Shown here: piece after piece, positions 26,330 to 35,745 of the stretch
Position numbering within the stretch: position 1 is the stretch's first letter
Layout: every line of letters begins with the position of its first letter
Source: Draconibacterium sediminis
Lineage (GTDB): Bacteria; Bacteroidota; Bacteroidia; Bacteroidales; Prolixibacteraceae
Length of the DNA: 64,000 bases
Direction of reading: 5' to 3'
Assembly (NCBI RefSeq): GCF_000949475.1
Contig: NZ_JRHC01000001.1
Span: 2,108,001-2,172,000 of the forward strand
Notes under the pieces: model-generated
Seen by the model: only the letters and a program-made list of their open reading frames with translations
Database searches by the model: none
Told to the model about the DNA's origin: nothing
Position numbers and translations under genes: made by a program

Positions 26330-28120
26330 TTATTTAATCCACAACCATTGGAACTTGATCGGGTCTGCTTCGGTTGGTTGAATACTGAGCTCGATGGTGT
26401 AAAAACCTGGTTTCAGAAAATTGATCGTTCCTATTTCGTTCGATTCGAAATTATCGATATGCCAGTTCTGGTTGGGTTCGCCAACTGTTTGCCCGGTTGG
26501 ATGCACCGGATGATACAACGATTGCTCCGCAGCGTTTAAAACTATCTGGCTGTTGTTTCTGTTACCCTGAAAACTATACGACACATCCACACGTTTTTCA
26601 CCCGGTTTGTCAACGTAGATCTTCCAGCTAAAATCAGTAACACCATCAGCTGATACATGAGCGGGAACCGTACCGTGTTTTACCGGAGACGCAATCTTCA
26701 TTGATTCAGGCTGCGGATTCTGATTTCCGGGAAGCAGTGAATAGCCATCATCGCTTGTTTGGGCTACCAGCCCATCCATAATCTCCGGTTTCGATTGGTA
26801 TTCAACCACTAGTACTGAAACATACGGATCCGGTTCGTTATCGGGAAGTATGATTTGAGTAAATGCTCCGGAATGTGAAAAGGAGAGAGGTGATTTCTGT
26901 GTATCGGCCAGCAGGTAGATTTTTTCAGGAGTCGCGGTAATTCCTGTTAGATTGATGAGTTTGTTTAACGGCCAGTTGTAAACATGCAAAAACAATTTAA
27001 AGCTGTTTCCATCTTGCTTACAGGTAATTTTTCCCCAGTCGTGAAGGTCTTTGTTTAGGTCGAAAGCTTCTGCACCGTAAATCGATTCTCCATTCACCTG
27101 AAGCCATTTGCCCATTTCAAGCATGCGTTGCGAAATTTCAAAAGGCACATCGCCGTTGGCACGTGGCCCGATATTCAGCATAAAATTTCCATTCAAGCTA
27201 ACGTTGCCAATTAGTGATTTCAGTAATGTTGTTGTTGATTTCCATTGCGAATCAGAAGAATGGAAACCCCAGGAATGAGCAACTGTTGCCGGCGATTGCC
27301 AGGGGAAATCCTCCTTCTTTTCGCCAAGTTGGTTGTCGCCCAGTGTTTTGTAATCAATGTCGGGATCTTCTTCGATAGACAAACCTAAACGAGAATTTAC
27401 AAGGCAATTGGGTTGTAACTCGCGAATCAGTGATTTTAGCTGAAGTAGCTGGTCTTTGCTAACAATACTTTCGGAGTGATGGATCCACATATCGAACCAA
27501 AGCATCGATATTTCGCCGTACTTGGTTAGCAGCTCGGTAATTTGCGGTATTACTTTTTGCTGCCAGTAGCGGTCGTAATCACTTTCCGATATTTTATAGA
27601 TTTCGCGGGTATGGTCCCAGCCAAGCGGATGTTCCCAATCCACCCAATGCGAATAATACAGACAAAGCTTTATGCCGTGTTTTTTGCAGGCTTCGGCCAT
27701 TTCGGCGATGATATCGCGTTTGGGGTTGGTGTAATTTCCCAGGTCGTAATCGCTAACCTGGCTGTCCCATAACCCAAAACCATCATGATGTTTGGCTGTA
27801 ATGGTAATGTATTTCATCCCCGAATTTTTAGCCAGAACTACCCACTCCTCGGGATCAATCTCGTCCCATCGAAAGCGGTCGAGGAGTGTAACATATTCGT
27901 CGCGTTCAATACGGTTTCGGTATAAAATCCATTCGGCGTAGTTGTTGTCGTGACGCAGTTTTTCACCTTTCCAGTAACCTTCGGCACCACTGTAAACGCC
28001 CCAGTGAATAAACATTCCAAAACGCGCGTCGGTGAACCATTTGGCGCGTTCATTGGTGTTTTTCTGGCCAAATGAAGTTAAACTGCAAAGCAGGCAAATT
28101 AAAACAATAAGGTTTTTCAT
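26330..28120 (-). CDS. GH29 family alpha-L-fucosidase
   Basis: A 596-residue exported glycosidase from the ATG that gives the signal MKNLIVLICLLCSLTSFGQ; the open frame runs 44 codons further upstream but into the preceding gene. The (beta/alpha)8 domain has WFTDARFGMFIHWGVYS, YITITAKHHDGFGLWDS, and the nucleophile Asp in SMLWFDMWIHH, all typical of GH29. The C-terminal beta-sandwich domains (about 370-596) are longer than in minimal GH29 enzymes and include a galactose-binding-like region. It releases terminal alpha-L-fucose. The gene follows the carboxynorspermidine decarboxylase gene by 34 bases on the same strand, a functionally odd pairing. Confidence 0.92.
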   Translation of the reverse strand: MKNLIVLICLLCSLTSFGQKNTNERAKWFTDARFGMFIHWGVYSGAEGYWKGEKLRHDNNYAEWILYRNRIERDEYVTLLDRFRWDEIDPEEWVVLAKNSGMKYITITAKHHDGFGLWDSQVSDYDLGNYTNPKRDIIAEMAEACKKHGIKLCLYYSHWVDWEHPLGWDHTREIYKISESDYDRYWQQKVIPQITELLTKYGEISMLWFDMWIHHSESIVSKDQLLQLKSLIRELQPNCLVNSRLGLSIEEDPDIDYKTLGDNQLGEKKEDFPWQSPATVAHSWGFHSSDSQWKSTTTLLKSLIGNVSLNGNFMLNIGPRANGDVPFEISQRMLEMGKWLQVNGESIYGAEAFDLNKDLHDWGKITCKQDGNSFKLFLHVYNWPLNKLINLTGITATPEKIYLLADTQKSPLSFSHSGAFTQIILPDNEPDPYVSVLVVEYQSKPEIMDGLVAQTSDDGYSLLPGNQNPQPESMKIASPVKHGTVPAHVSADGVTDFSWKIYVDKPGEKRVDVSYSFQGNRNNSQIVLNAAEQSLYHPVHPTGQTVGEPNQNWHIDNFESNEIGTINFLKPGFYTIELSIQPTEADPIKFQWLWIK

Positions 28121-28154
28121 AAGTTGGTTAGTTAGTTTAGTAAATAGCTTATAA

Positions 28155-29291
28155 CTACGACAACCGGTTTTTAAAATCCTCGTATTTAAATTTCCGAATA
28201 ATCTGTAGTTCATCATCTTTTGTCCAAATGGCAATTGACGGATGATTAACACCGTTAAACATGGTGGTTTTTACCATGGTGTAATGAATCATATCAAGGA
28301 AAACGATCTGTTCACCAATTTGTAACTCTCGTCCAAAATCATAAGCTTCCATAAAATCACCTGCCAGACAACTGCCGCCTCCCAAACGATAAAGGTATCG
28401 GCTTTCTTCTGATGGATCTTTGGCCCCAATAATTTTCGGGCGGTAGGGCATTTCCAGCGTGTCGGGCATATGGGCGGTAAACGAAACATCCAGAATCGCT
28501 GTTTTAACGCCCTGATGTTCCACAATGTCATGAACGGTTGAAACCAAAACGCCCGTTTCCCAGGCAATGGCACTGCCGGGTTCCAATATAACTTTTACAT
28601 CGTATTTTTTTCTGAAATCTTTCAGCAGTTTGATGAGGTGTTGGTGGTTATAGCCTTCCCGTGTCATCAGGTGGCCGCCACCCATGTTCACCCATTTTAC
28701 ATGGTGCAGGTATTTACTGTATTTATTTTCGAGGTTCTTGAGTACTTTTTCGAGGCTGAATGAATCCGATTCGCACAACACATGAAAATGAATACCTTCA
28801 ATTCCTTCAGGCAGTTCATCCGGCATTTCGTTGCTTCCAATTCCCAGTCGCGAACCCGGAGCACTAGGGTTGTAAAGATCGGTACCCACATCCGAATATT
28901 CAGGATTTACCCGAATACCACAAGAAATTTTATGACCGGCAGTTTGCGTGCGTTGGTAATATTTATCAAACTGTTTAACTGAATTAAAAACAATGTGGCT
29001 GCTGTAACTCATCAACTCATCAAATTCATGATCAAGGTATACCGGCGAATAAAGATGCGCGCGGGTTTTCATTTCCTCGAAACACAAACGTGCTTCGTAC
29101 AACGAGCTGGCTGTTGCGCCTTTCAGGTATTCGCGTACAATGGGGAAGGCGCTCCACATGGCAAATCCTTTAAATGCAAGGATAATCTCAATGCCGGCTT
29201 CCTGCTGAACACTGTTGATCAGTTCCAGATTGTTACGCAGTAGTTTTTCATCGAGCACAAAAGCCGGCGATGGTATTTCTTTATAATTCAT
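28155..29291 (-). CDS. nspC: Carboxynorspermidine/carboxyspermidine decarboxylase
   Basis: A 378-residue PLP-dependent fold-type III (alanine-racemase-like barrel) enzyme. The PLP lysine is Lys41 in LAFKGFAMW. Phosphate-binding and substrate motifs include HFHVLCESDSF, KWVNMGGGHLMTR, LEPGSAIAW and the catalytic-Cys region GGGSCLAGDF. It decarboxylates carboxyspermidine to spermidine in the alternative polyamine route common in Bacteroidota. The dehydrogenase for the previous step is encoded 70 bases upstream, and arginine decarboxylase is encoded divergently beyond it. Confidence 0.93.
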   Translation of the reverse strand: MNYKEIPSPAFVLDEKLLRNNLELINSVQQEAGIEIILAFKGFAMWSAFPIVREYLKGATASSLYEARLCFEEMKTRAHLYSPVYLDHEFDELMSYSSHIVFNSVKQFDKYYQRTQTAGHKISCGIRVNPEYSDVGTDLYNPSAPGSRLGIGSNEMPDELPEGIEGIHFHVLCESDSFSLEKVLKNLENKYSKYLHHVKWVNMGGGHLMTREGYNHQHLIKLLKDFRKKYDVKVILEPGSAIAWETGVLVSTVHDIVEHQGVKTAILDVSFTAHMPDTLEMPYRPKIIGAKDPSEESRYLYRLGGGSCLAGDFMEAYDFGRELQIGEQIVFLDMIHYTMVKTTMFNGVNHPSIAIWTKDDELQIIRKFKYEDFKNRLS

Positions 29292-29308
29292 TTTGCTAAG
29301 GGCTTAGC

Positions 29309-29344
29309 GCAAAGAGCAGAGGGAAAAGGCGCCGTGCTCTTTGC
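29309..29344. repeat. Hairpin between the two carboxyspermidine genes
   Basis: Perfect 10-base stem GCAAAGAGCA/TGCTCTTTGC with a 16-base loop. The outer sequences (GCGCAAAGAGCAGAGGG and CCCTCTGCGCC) can form an alternative pairing. It is located in the 70-base gap between two co-directional genes. It looks like a dispersed repeat of the GCGCAAAGAGC type, or an attenuating hairpin. Confidence 0.55.
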
Positions 29345-29361
29345 CCTCTGCGCCTGGCTTG

Positions 29362-30555
29362 TTACACTTCCAGATCGCCATTAATTTCTTCGTTCCACGG
29401 TAAGCCGTGTTCTCCGATTTTTTCCATAAACGGATCCGGATCGAATTCTTCAACGTTAAATACGCCTTTGCCCTGCCATTTTCCGGTAAGTACCATCATG
29501 GCACCCAACATTGCAGGAACGCCGGTGGTGTAAGATACACCTTGAGTCCCGGTTTCTTCAAATGCCTTTTGGTGGCTGCAGTTGTTCCAAACGTAGTAGG
29601 TTTTTTCTTCGCCGTCTTTTACTCCTTTTATGCGGCATCCAATCGATGTTTCGCCGGTGTAGTTATCGCCAAGATCTCCCGGGTTTGGAAGTACCTCTTT
29701 CAGGAACTCCAACGGAATAATGTCAATACCTTTGTATTTAACGGGATCTATGCGGCTCATACCAATATTCTGGATCACACGAAGGTGAGTCAGGTATTCC
29801 TGGCCGAAAGTCATCCAAAAACGTGCGCGTTTCAAACTTGGAAAGTTTTTGGTCAGCGACTCCAGCTCTTCATGATAAAGAACGTAGGAGTCTCTGGCAC
29901 CAATATTCGGGTAATTTAAGGCCTGTTTAATCTCAAAAGGTTTGGTTTCCACCCATTGTCCGTTTTCCCAGTAACGTCCGTTTTGTGTAATCTCGCGAAT
30001 GTTAATTTCCGGGTTAAAATTGGTGGCAAATGCTTTTCCATGGTCACCGCCGTTGCAATCTACAATATCAAGGTAGTGCATTTCATCAAAATGATGTTTG
30101 GCTGCATAAGCGGTATAAATGCTTGTTACACCGGGATCGAATCCGCAACCCAGCACAGCCATAATACCTTTTTCTTTAAAACGATCGTGGTAAGCCCACT
30201 GCCAGCTATATTCAAATTTAGCTTCGTCTTTTGGTTCGTAGTTGGCAGTATCAAGGTAGTTTACACCGGTTTCCAAACAGGCATCCATAATCGGAAGATC
30301 CTGGTACGGAAGCGCAACATTGATAACCAACTCCGGTTGAAATTCGTTGATTAGTGCAACGGTATCGGCAACATTATCGGCATTTAACGAGGCCGTTTTA
30401 ATTCTTCCTTTACCAACTTCTTTTGCTATTACATCGCATTTCGAGACAGTACGGCTGGCCAATAAAATTTCAGAAAAAACTTCAGGGTTGTCAGCACATT
30501 TACTGGCAACCACACGGCCAACACCACCAGCTCCAATTATTAATACTTTACTCAT
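29362..30555 (-). CDS. Carboxynorspermidine/carboxyspermidine synthase (saccharopine-dehydrogenase family)
   Basis: A 397-residue NADPH-dependent enzyme. The start is the ATG giving MSKVLIIGAGGVGRVVASK, with the Rossmann motif GAGGVG at the N-terminus; a TTG four codons upstream is less likely. The saccharopine-dehydrogenase fold is indicated by LGCGFDPGVTSIYTAYAAK and the catalytic domain DIVDCNGGDHGKAFATNF. It joins aspartate semialdehyde with putrescine to form carboxyspermidine, which NspC then decarboxylates. The adjacent nspC makes this assignment firm relative to other members of the family. Confidence 0.92.
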   Translation of the reverse strand: MSKVLIIGAGGVGRVVASKCADNPEVFSEILLASRTVSKCDVIAKEVGKGRIKTASLNADNVADTVALINEFQPELVINVALPYQDLPIMDACLETGVNYLDTANYEPKDEAKFEYSWQWAYHDRFKEKGIMAVLGCGFDPGVTSIYTAYAAKHHFDEMHYLDIVDCNGGDHGKAFATNFNPEINIREITQNGRYWENGQWVETKPFEIKQALNYPNIGARDSYVLYHEELESLTKNFPSLKRARFWMTFGQEYLTHLRVIQNIGMSRIDPVKYKGIDIIPLEFLKEVLPNPGDLGDNYTGETSIGCRIKGVKDGEEKTYYVWNNCSHQKAFEETGTQGVSYTTGVPAMLGAMMVLTGKWQGKGVFNVEEFDPDPFMEKIGEHGLPWNEEINGDLEV

Positions 30556-30567
30556 TTTCTTAATCAA

Positions 30568-31009
30568 TCATTTTAATTCAATAACATAAAACATATTCTC
30601 ATGAATATTGTAATTTCGTTCGAAGATTACAAAAAAATCAGAGACAAATTAAGCATTTTTTTTAATGGGTGAAACTTTCGAAAATAAAGATTTTAATGCA
30701 AATGGTGTAGGGCTGAAAAACGATAATATTATTGAGCCTTCGTTTGGTAAAATTGTGGCAGGCGTTTGTTGTTTTCCTGATTTTAATATTTCAGCCGCTT
30801 TAATAAATAAATTAAGTTGTTTGGCCTGTTAATTTTGATTGGTGCTACTTATTTTTTTACTTTGAAAGAACGTTTCAATTTGTTTGGAACATTAAAATAG
30901 GAGAGTGTTTGGGGTGATTTCATTTTATGGCGCATTTATTCGAAAAAATTATATTTATTTGCGCTTTGAAAAAAATACAAAAACACTAATAATTTTTATG
31001 GCTACGTAG
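30568..31009. other. Intergenic region between divergent polyamine genes
   Basis: About 440 A/T-rich bases. It contains a short inverted repeat TTGAAAGAACGTTTCAA near 30862. One 55-codon frame on the plus strand (30665-30832) has no family resemblance and A/T-rich composition, and I do not call it. No riboswitch was recognised. Confidence 0.4.
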
Positions 31010-32425
31010 ATGAAGAATACTTATTTTGATTTGATTGAACAAAGCTACTACTTCCCGCAGGAAGGCTTTGATTTAAGAGGCGATTCGTTAACGTTTCACG
31101 GAATCTCTTTAAAATATCTGATTAAAAAATACGGTACCCCGTTTCGGTTTATATACCTGCCGAAAATTGGGGAGCAAATCAAAAAATCGCGTAACCTGTT
31201 TAATAAGGCCATAAAAAAGAACAATTATACCGGCAAATATTATTATTGTTATTGTACAAAATGTAACCACTTTTCGCATGTGGTTAACGAGGCTTTAAAA
31301 CACAATGTAAACCTCGAAACTTCTTCATCATACGATATCGACTTGATCTTGCATCTTTTTAAGGATAAAAAGATCGATAAAAACCGTAAGATCATTCATA
31401 ACGGATATAAAACGCAGGAATACCTTACAAAGATTATTGAGCTTCAACGGCTTGGGTTTAAGAATAATATTATTGTTTTGGATAGTATTAACGAACTGGA
31501 GCGAATTGAAAAACTGGCCAATGGCGAAAAGGTAAAAGTGGGTATCCGAATGGCCATAAACGAGGAGTCGCAGTCGGCTTACTACACCTCGCGATTGGGA
31601 ATCAGACACACCAAGATCCCGGAGTTTTTTCAAAATCAGATTAAAGGAAAGAAAAACATCGAATTAAAGATGCTTCATTTTTTTGTTGATTCAGGAATTA
31701 AAGACAGTTTGTATTTCTGGGGCGAGTTCCAAAAAGCCATGAAGCTGTACGTGGAGTTGAAAAAACAATGCGATACGCTCGATTCGTTTAACCTCGGTGG
31801 GGGTTTCCCAATTCGTAACCACCTGGGGTTTGAGTACGATTATGAGTACATGATTAAAGAAATTGTTTCGAATATAAAAACAGCCTGCTCGGCTGAAAAC
31901 CTGCCTGATCCGGATATTTATACCGAGTTTGGCAAATATACGGTTGGCGAAAGTGGCGCGATTATTTTCGAGGTGTTGGAGCAAAAGCAGCAAAACGATA
32001 CCGAAAGCTGGTACATTATTAACAACAGTTTAATGAACACCATTCCGGATTCGTGGTCGATCTTCGAGAAATTTATTTTACTGCCGATCAACAAATGGAA
32101 TAACGAATACAAACGTGCCAATATTGGCGGTATCAGTTGCGACCACTCGGACTATTACAACTCGGAAGACTTTAACCAGGAGGTTTTGCTGCCTTCGTAT
32201 TCCGACGATGACAAGGAGCCGCTGTATCTTGGGTTCTTCCACACCGGTGCCTATCAGGATGCCATTAGTGGTTATGGTGGAATTAAACACTGTTTGATTC
32301 CGGCACCAAAACATGTAATTATCGATCGCGACGAGAAAGGTAATTTCTTCGATTATGTATATCGTAACGAGCAGTCGGCTGAGGAAATGTTCAAGATTTT
32401 AGGTTATACCAAGGACGAGGAATAG
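31010..32425 (+). CDS. speA: Biosynthetic arginine decarboxylase (PLP fold-type III)
   Basis: A 471-residue enzyme of the SpeA-type family, shorter than the enterobacterial enzyme (about 630-660) but usual for Bacteroidota. The PLP lysine lies in CYCTKCNHFSH near residue 83. Other barrel motifs are IHNGYKTQEY, GIRMAINEES, MLHFFVDSGI, FNLGGGFPI, YTEFGKYTVGESG and, at the C-terminus, FFHTGAYQDAISGYGG. It makes agmatine from arginine, feeding putrescine for the carboxyspermidine route encoded divergently. The deiminase and amidohydrolase steps are not in this window. Confidence 0.9.
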   Translation: MKNTYFDLIEQSYYFPQEGFDLRGDSLTFHGISLKYLIKKYGTPFRFIYLPKIGEQIKKSRNLFNKAIKKNNYTGKYYYCYCTKCNHFSHVVNEALKHNVNLETSSSYDIDLILHLFKDKKIDKNRKIIHNGYKTQEYLTKIIELQRLGFKNNIIVLDSINELERIEKLANGEKVKVGIRMAINEESQSAYYTSRLGIRHTKIPEFFQNQIKGKKNIELKMLHFFVDSGIKDSLYFWGEFQKAMKLYVELKKQCDTLDSFNLGGGFPIRNHLGFEYDYEYMIKEIVSNIKTACSAENLPDPDIYTEFGKYTVGESGAIIFEVLEQKQQNDTESWYIINNSLMNTIPDSWSIFEKFILLPINKWNNEYKRANIGGISCDHSDYYNSEDFNQEVLLPSYSDDDKEPLYLGFFHTGAYQDAISGYGGIKHCLIPAPKHVIIDRDEKGNFFDYVYRNEQSAEEMFKILGYTKDEE

Positions 32426-32666
32426 TTTTCAGTCTCAGTTTACAGTTTACTTGTTTGTCGTTTCGGGAAAGAGCGAAAGCTGTTCCCGGATGCGGGTAAT
32501 AATTGATTAATAGTTTTATGTGATCGGATGGAGATGCCTATTTTATTTTAAACATCAATCTTTCATCAATCCCCATCAATCTTTTTCAATCCTTTCCTGC
32601 GGCTTAATGGCTTTGCAAAATCATTCAACTTTTTTAGGGGAACTGTGTTTTTCTTAAAAAAACTAT

Positions 32667-33233
32667 ATGTCAGTTATAGAAATTATAAAAAACCGAAGAG
32701 CGACACCTCCCCGTTTATTTGCAAAAAAAGACTTGCCAAACGGCTCGGTAGAAGAGTTGTTGAGAAGTGCCAACTGGGCACCCAACCATAAAAAAACAGA
32801 ACCCTGGCGCTTTAAAGTGTACCGTGGCGAAGCCAAAGCCAAACTGGCCGCTGATGCGAGGACTTTGTTACTTGAAAAGCAAAAGGAAGGTTATCCGGTT
32901 GCTCCCGAAAAAATAGAAAAGTTTGCCTCTACAATTGAGCAGGTACCTGTGGCAATTGCGGTAATCTTACAGCCCGATTCGGCCGGGCGTTTACCCGAAT
33001 GGGAAGAAATTGCCGCGGTATCGATGGCCGTGCAAAATATGTGGTTAACGGCTACAGAAATGGATTTGGCTGCGTTTTGGGCCACACCAACTTTTATAGA
33101 GTTGTTTGATAGATTGCTTGAACTGGAAAACAACCAAAAAAGTTTGGGCTTCTTTTATGTTGGGCAGGTAATGATGGATTTTCCTTCGCCGGGACGACGC
33201 GACTGGAAGGAAAAAATTGAATGGAAAGATTGA
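32667..33233 (+). CDS. Nitroreductase-family FMN protein
   Basis: A 188-residue single-domain flavoprotein. The N-terminal IIKNRRATPPRLF and ANWAPNHKKTEPWRFKVYRG supply the FMN phosphate and ribityl contacts. The helical AAVSMAVQNMWLTATEMDLAAFW region supplies the dimer interface (given here in part). The C-terminal FFYVGQVMMDFPSPGR completes the fold. It reduces nitroaromatics or other electrophiles with NAD(P)H; the physiological substrate is unknown. It is followed 37 bases later by a small exported protein gene and then a terminator. Confidence 0.88.
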   Translation: MSVIEIIKNRRATPPRLFAKKDLPNGSVEELLRSANWAPNHKKTEPWRFKVYRGEAKAKLAADARTLLLEKQKEGYPVAPEKIEKFASTIEQVPVAIAVILQPDSAGRLPEWEEIAAVSMAVQNMWLTATEMDLAAFWATPTFIELFDRLLELENNQKSLGFFYVGQVMMDFPSPGRRDWKEKIEWKD

Positions 33234-33270
33234 AATTGTTACCTTCAGCTTTTCAAAAAAAATCTGAATC

Positions 33271-33747
33271 ATGCGAATAGTGGGAATCTTTTTAATGCTG
33301 GTACTTGGTTTTACAACACAGGCACAAACCGATCAGGATGTATCAACCTTGGTTGACGGGAAAGATTTTCCAAACCCGGTTTTTATATCACCCGATCCGC
33401 CAAAGCCCATAAAAGGCTGGGAAATAACAAAGGTTTCGAACGAAAAGATACTGCAGGGAGAATACCCCGGCGAGATTATCAAATTTCGTTTTAAAGGAAC
33501 GGCCGTTGGTATTTTGGTTTATTCCGATAACAATTCAGGAATTATAGAATACAGCCTGGATGGGCAGCCCTGGTTTGAGCTTGATGTTTATTCAAATAAG
33601 TCAGATGCAACATTAAAAGGTTTTACGCTGAATAAAGATTTAAAGAACCGAAAGCACACGCTGCAGATTCGGATTGTCGAAAAGCGGAATCCTGAAAGTT
33701 CAGGAACCAGCATTGCATTACGATCATTTTATTTTAATAAAGAATAA
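33271..33747 (+). CDS. Small exported beta-sandwich protein of unknown function
   Basis: A 158-residue protein with a signal peptide (MRIVGIFLMLVLGFTTQAQ). The remaining sequence looks like one beta-sandwich: FRFKGTAVGILVYSDNNSG, IIEYSLDGQPWFELDVYS and HTLQIRIVEK. This resembles the N-terminal galactose-binding-like domain found in some SGNH-type carbohydrate esterases (GTAVGI, SLDG, HTLQI), here without any esterase domain. A carbohydrate-binding role is a guess. It shares a short operon with the nitroreductase gene and ends at an intrinsic terminator. Confidence 0.72.
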   Translation: MRIVGIFLMLVLGFTTQAQTDQDVSTLVDGKDFPNPVFISPDPPKPIKGWEITKVSNEKILQGEYPGEIIKFRFKGTAVGILVYSDNNSGIIEYSLDGQPWFELDVYSNKSDATLKGFTLNKDLKNRKHTLQIRIVEKRNPESSGTSIALRSFYFNKE

Positions 33748-33751
33748 AAAA

Positions 33752-33780
33752 AGGAGTTTCAATTGAAGCTCCTTTTTTTT
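33752..33780 (+). terminator. Intrinsic terminator
   Basis: Stem GGAGTTTC/GAAGCTCC (one G-T pair) with a 4-base loop and eight T residues, directly after the small exported protein gene. Confidence 0.85.
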
Positions 33781-33848
33781 AACGCCTATTCGGGATTAAA
33801 GCTGTTGCTTCTTTATACATCGCTTTTATATAGGGCTGTTTTAATTCT

Positions 33849-34120
33849 CGTCCGGAACAACCATCAGCGTTGAACGATTTTCTTCGCCGGACGATTCACA
33901 TGACAAACTTTTACTTTAGCCCGGGGCGGCGTAATTCGAAGAATTACTCTGCCCCGGGCTAAAGTAAAACGCACTTTTAGCGCTATTTGTTAAGAGCCCT
34001 AAAGGGGCGGCAGCCAATAACCCGGTGCGACTGACGGAGTCAGGAAGCGCCGGGAAAGGGCATGAAGTCGATTTCGTCCGGCGAAGAAAGCAGAATCGGG
34101 GTTGTTCGTGATCCCGGACG
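33849..34120. repeat. Large palindromic element (REP/MITE-like)
   Basis: Outer inverted arms 33849-33893 and 34075-34120 share CGTCCGG, AACAACC and TTCTTCGCCGGACG in mirror order. Inside lies a 29-base near-perfect inverted repeat (33909-33937 and 33941-33969, two mismatches, 3-base loop) with core AGCCCGGGGC. Further small GC-rich hairpins follow. It is more G+C-rich than its surroundings and has no ORF. It fills most of the 470-base gap between the terminator and pepD. Confidence 0.75.
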
Positions 34121-34225
34121 AAATAAATAGAAAGTAACTATAAACTGATTGTCTAAATAAAAGAGATGAGAAAATTCTTTCACTCCTGTTGGTGGTCTCT
34201 GATAATCAAGATTATATTATGCACA

Positions 34226-35680
34226 CTACCTTATATTTTCAAGCACATCAACTAGGTGTTTCCAGAATTTTTCAGTGGTTGAGATGTCAAGTCTTTCATC
34301 GGGCGAGTGAGCTCCTTTAATGGTTGGCCCAAACGAAACCATATCGAGGTGCGGGTATTTTTCAAGGAATAATCCGCATTCCAATCCTGCGTGGATGGAG
34401 CGAACAACCGGCTCAACACCAAACAGCTTTTTGTAAGAATCAACAGTGGTTTTTAAAATGTCAGAATTTGGATTTGGTGTCCAGCCCGGGTAACCGTCGC
34501 TGTGTCTTACTTTTGCCCCGGCAAGGTTGAAAACAGCTTTTACGGTTTCGGCAGCGTAATATTTACGTCCTTCAATTTCGCTACGCTGGCTGGTGGTTAT
34601 CACTATTTTATTGTCGTTGGTAAATTTTACCGAAGCAAGGTTTGTCGATGTTTCCACCATCCCTTCCATGCGCGAACTCATTTCCAAAACACCGTGCGGA
34701 CAAGCATACACTGCATTTAAAAGTTTGTTCTGCGTATCGGAATCAACAACAAAAGCCGGTAGTTCAACTTCTGCACAATTGATTTCCAGTTTTGGCTCGG
34801 CAAACTGAAATTCATCTTTTATGGAAGCCGCCATTTTGTTGAATGAAGCCAGCACATCATCTTTTTTTCCGGCAGGAATGGTAATAATGCCAAAAGCTTC
34901 ACGGGCGATGGCATTGCGTAAATTTCCACCGTTAAAATCGGCGAGGCGGATTTCAAAATCCTCGTTCCAGTTCCATAAAAAGCGGTTGAGAATTTTATTG
35001 GCATTTCCAAGGTTTTTATGAATATCGTCGCCCGAATGTCCTCCCAAAAGTCCGCTAACTGATATTTTTAGAGCAATTGAGTTCTCATGAGTCTCTTCCT
35101 GCTGGTAATCAAAAGTAGCCAGCGTGTCAATTCCGCCGGCACACCCGATAAACAGTTCTCCTTCGTCTTCCGAATCGAGGTTCAGTAAAACCGAACCCGA
35201 TAAAAAGCCGGGTTGCAGGTTAAAAGCACCGGTTAATCCGGTTTCTTCATCCACTGTTATCAAACATTCAATTGGGCCGTGTTTTAGTTCTTTTGAAGTC
35301 AGTACCGCCAATTGGGCTGCAATACCAATTCCGCAATCGGCACCCAATGTTGTTCCGTTGGCTTTTACCCAACCATCAACAATCATCGTCTCAATGGCGT
35401 CATTATCAAAATCAAATTCCTTGTCCGAATTCTTTTCGCAAACCATATCCATGTGCGTTTGCAGAATAACGGTTGGCGCCTGCTCCATTCCTTTACTGGC
35501 AGGTTTTTTTATCACAACATTCCCAATTTTATCGGTGGTTGCTTCAAGCTTATTCTGCTCGGCAAAATCAAGTAAATACTGTCTTATTTTTTCCTCTTTT
35601 TTCGATGGCCGTGGCACCTGGCAAATGGTTTCGAAATAGTTAAAAAGAGGCTGTGGTTTTAACGCTGCTAATGTTTTCAT
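34226..35680 (-). CDS. pepD: Aminoacyl-histidine dipeptidase (Xaa-His dipeptidase, M20 family)
   Basis: A 484-residue cytoplasmic metallopeptidase, the usual length for PepD. Zinc-site motifs: TVILQTHMDMVCEK (first ligand His and bridging Asp), LGADCGIGIA, the general-base region TVDEETGLTGAFNL, and the late SIHAGLECGLF and GPTIKGAHSPDERLDI. The lid/dimerisation domain lies in between (SGLLGGHSGDDIHK). It hydrolyses dipeptides such as carnosine and Xaa-His. A single gene with no obvious operon partner. Confidence 0.94.
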   Translation of the reverse strand: MKTLAALKPQPLFNYFETICQVPRPSKKEEKIRQYLLDFAEQNKLEATTDKIGNVVIKKPASKGMEQAPTVILQTHMDMVCEKNSDKEFDFDNDAIETMIVDGWVKANGTTLGADCGIGIAAQLAVLTSKELKHGPIECLITVDEETGLTGAFNLQPGFLSGSVLLNLDSEDEGELFIGCAGGIDTLATFDYQQEETHENSIALKISVSGLLGGHSGDDIHKNLGNANKILNRFLWNWNEDFEIRLADFNGGNLRNAIAREAFGIITIPAGKKDDVLASFNKMAASIKDEFQFAEPKLEINCAEVELPAFVVDSDTQNKLLNAVYACPHGVLEMSSRMEGMVETSTNLASVKFTNDNKIVITTSQRSEIEGRKYYAAETVKAVFNLAGAKVRHSDGYPGWTPNPNSDILKTTVDSYKKLFGVEPVVRSIHAGLECGLFLEKYPHLDMVSFGPTIKGAHSPDERLDISTTEKFWKHLVDVLENIR

Positions 35681-35745
35681 TCTCCAGAAATTTAGAAGTA
35701 CAAAGTTGGAAAAACAAACGGAAAAATTTGTTGACGGATGACAGG

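Noticed and set aside
30665-30832. 55-codon plus-strand ORF in the polyamine spacer
   Set aside because: A/T-rich chance frame with no recognisable features.
33849-34120. Insertion sequence
   Set aside because: No transposase frame; treated as a palindromic repeat element.
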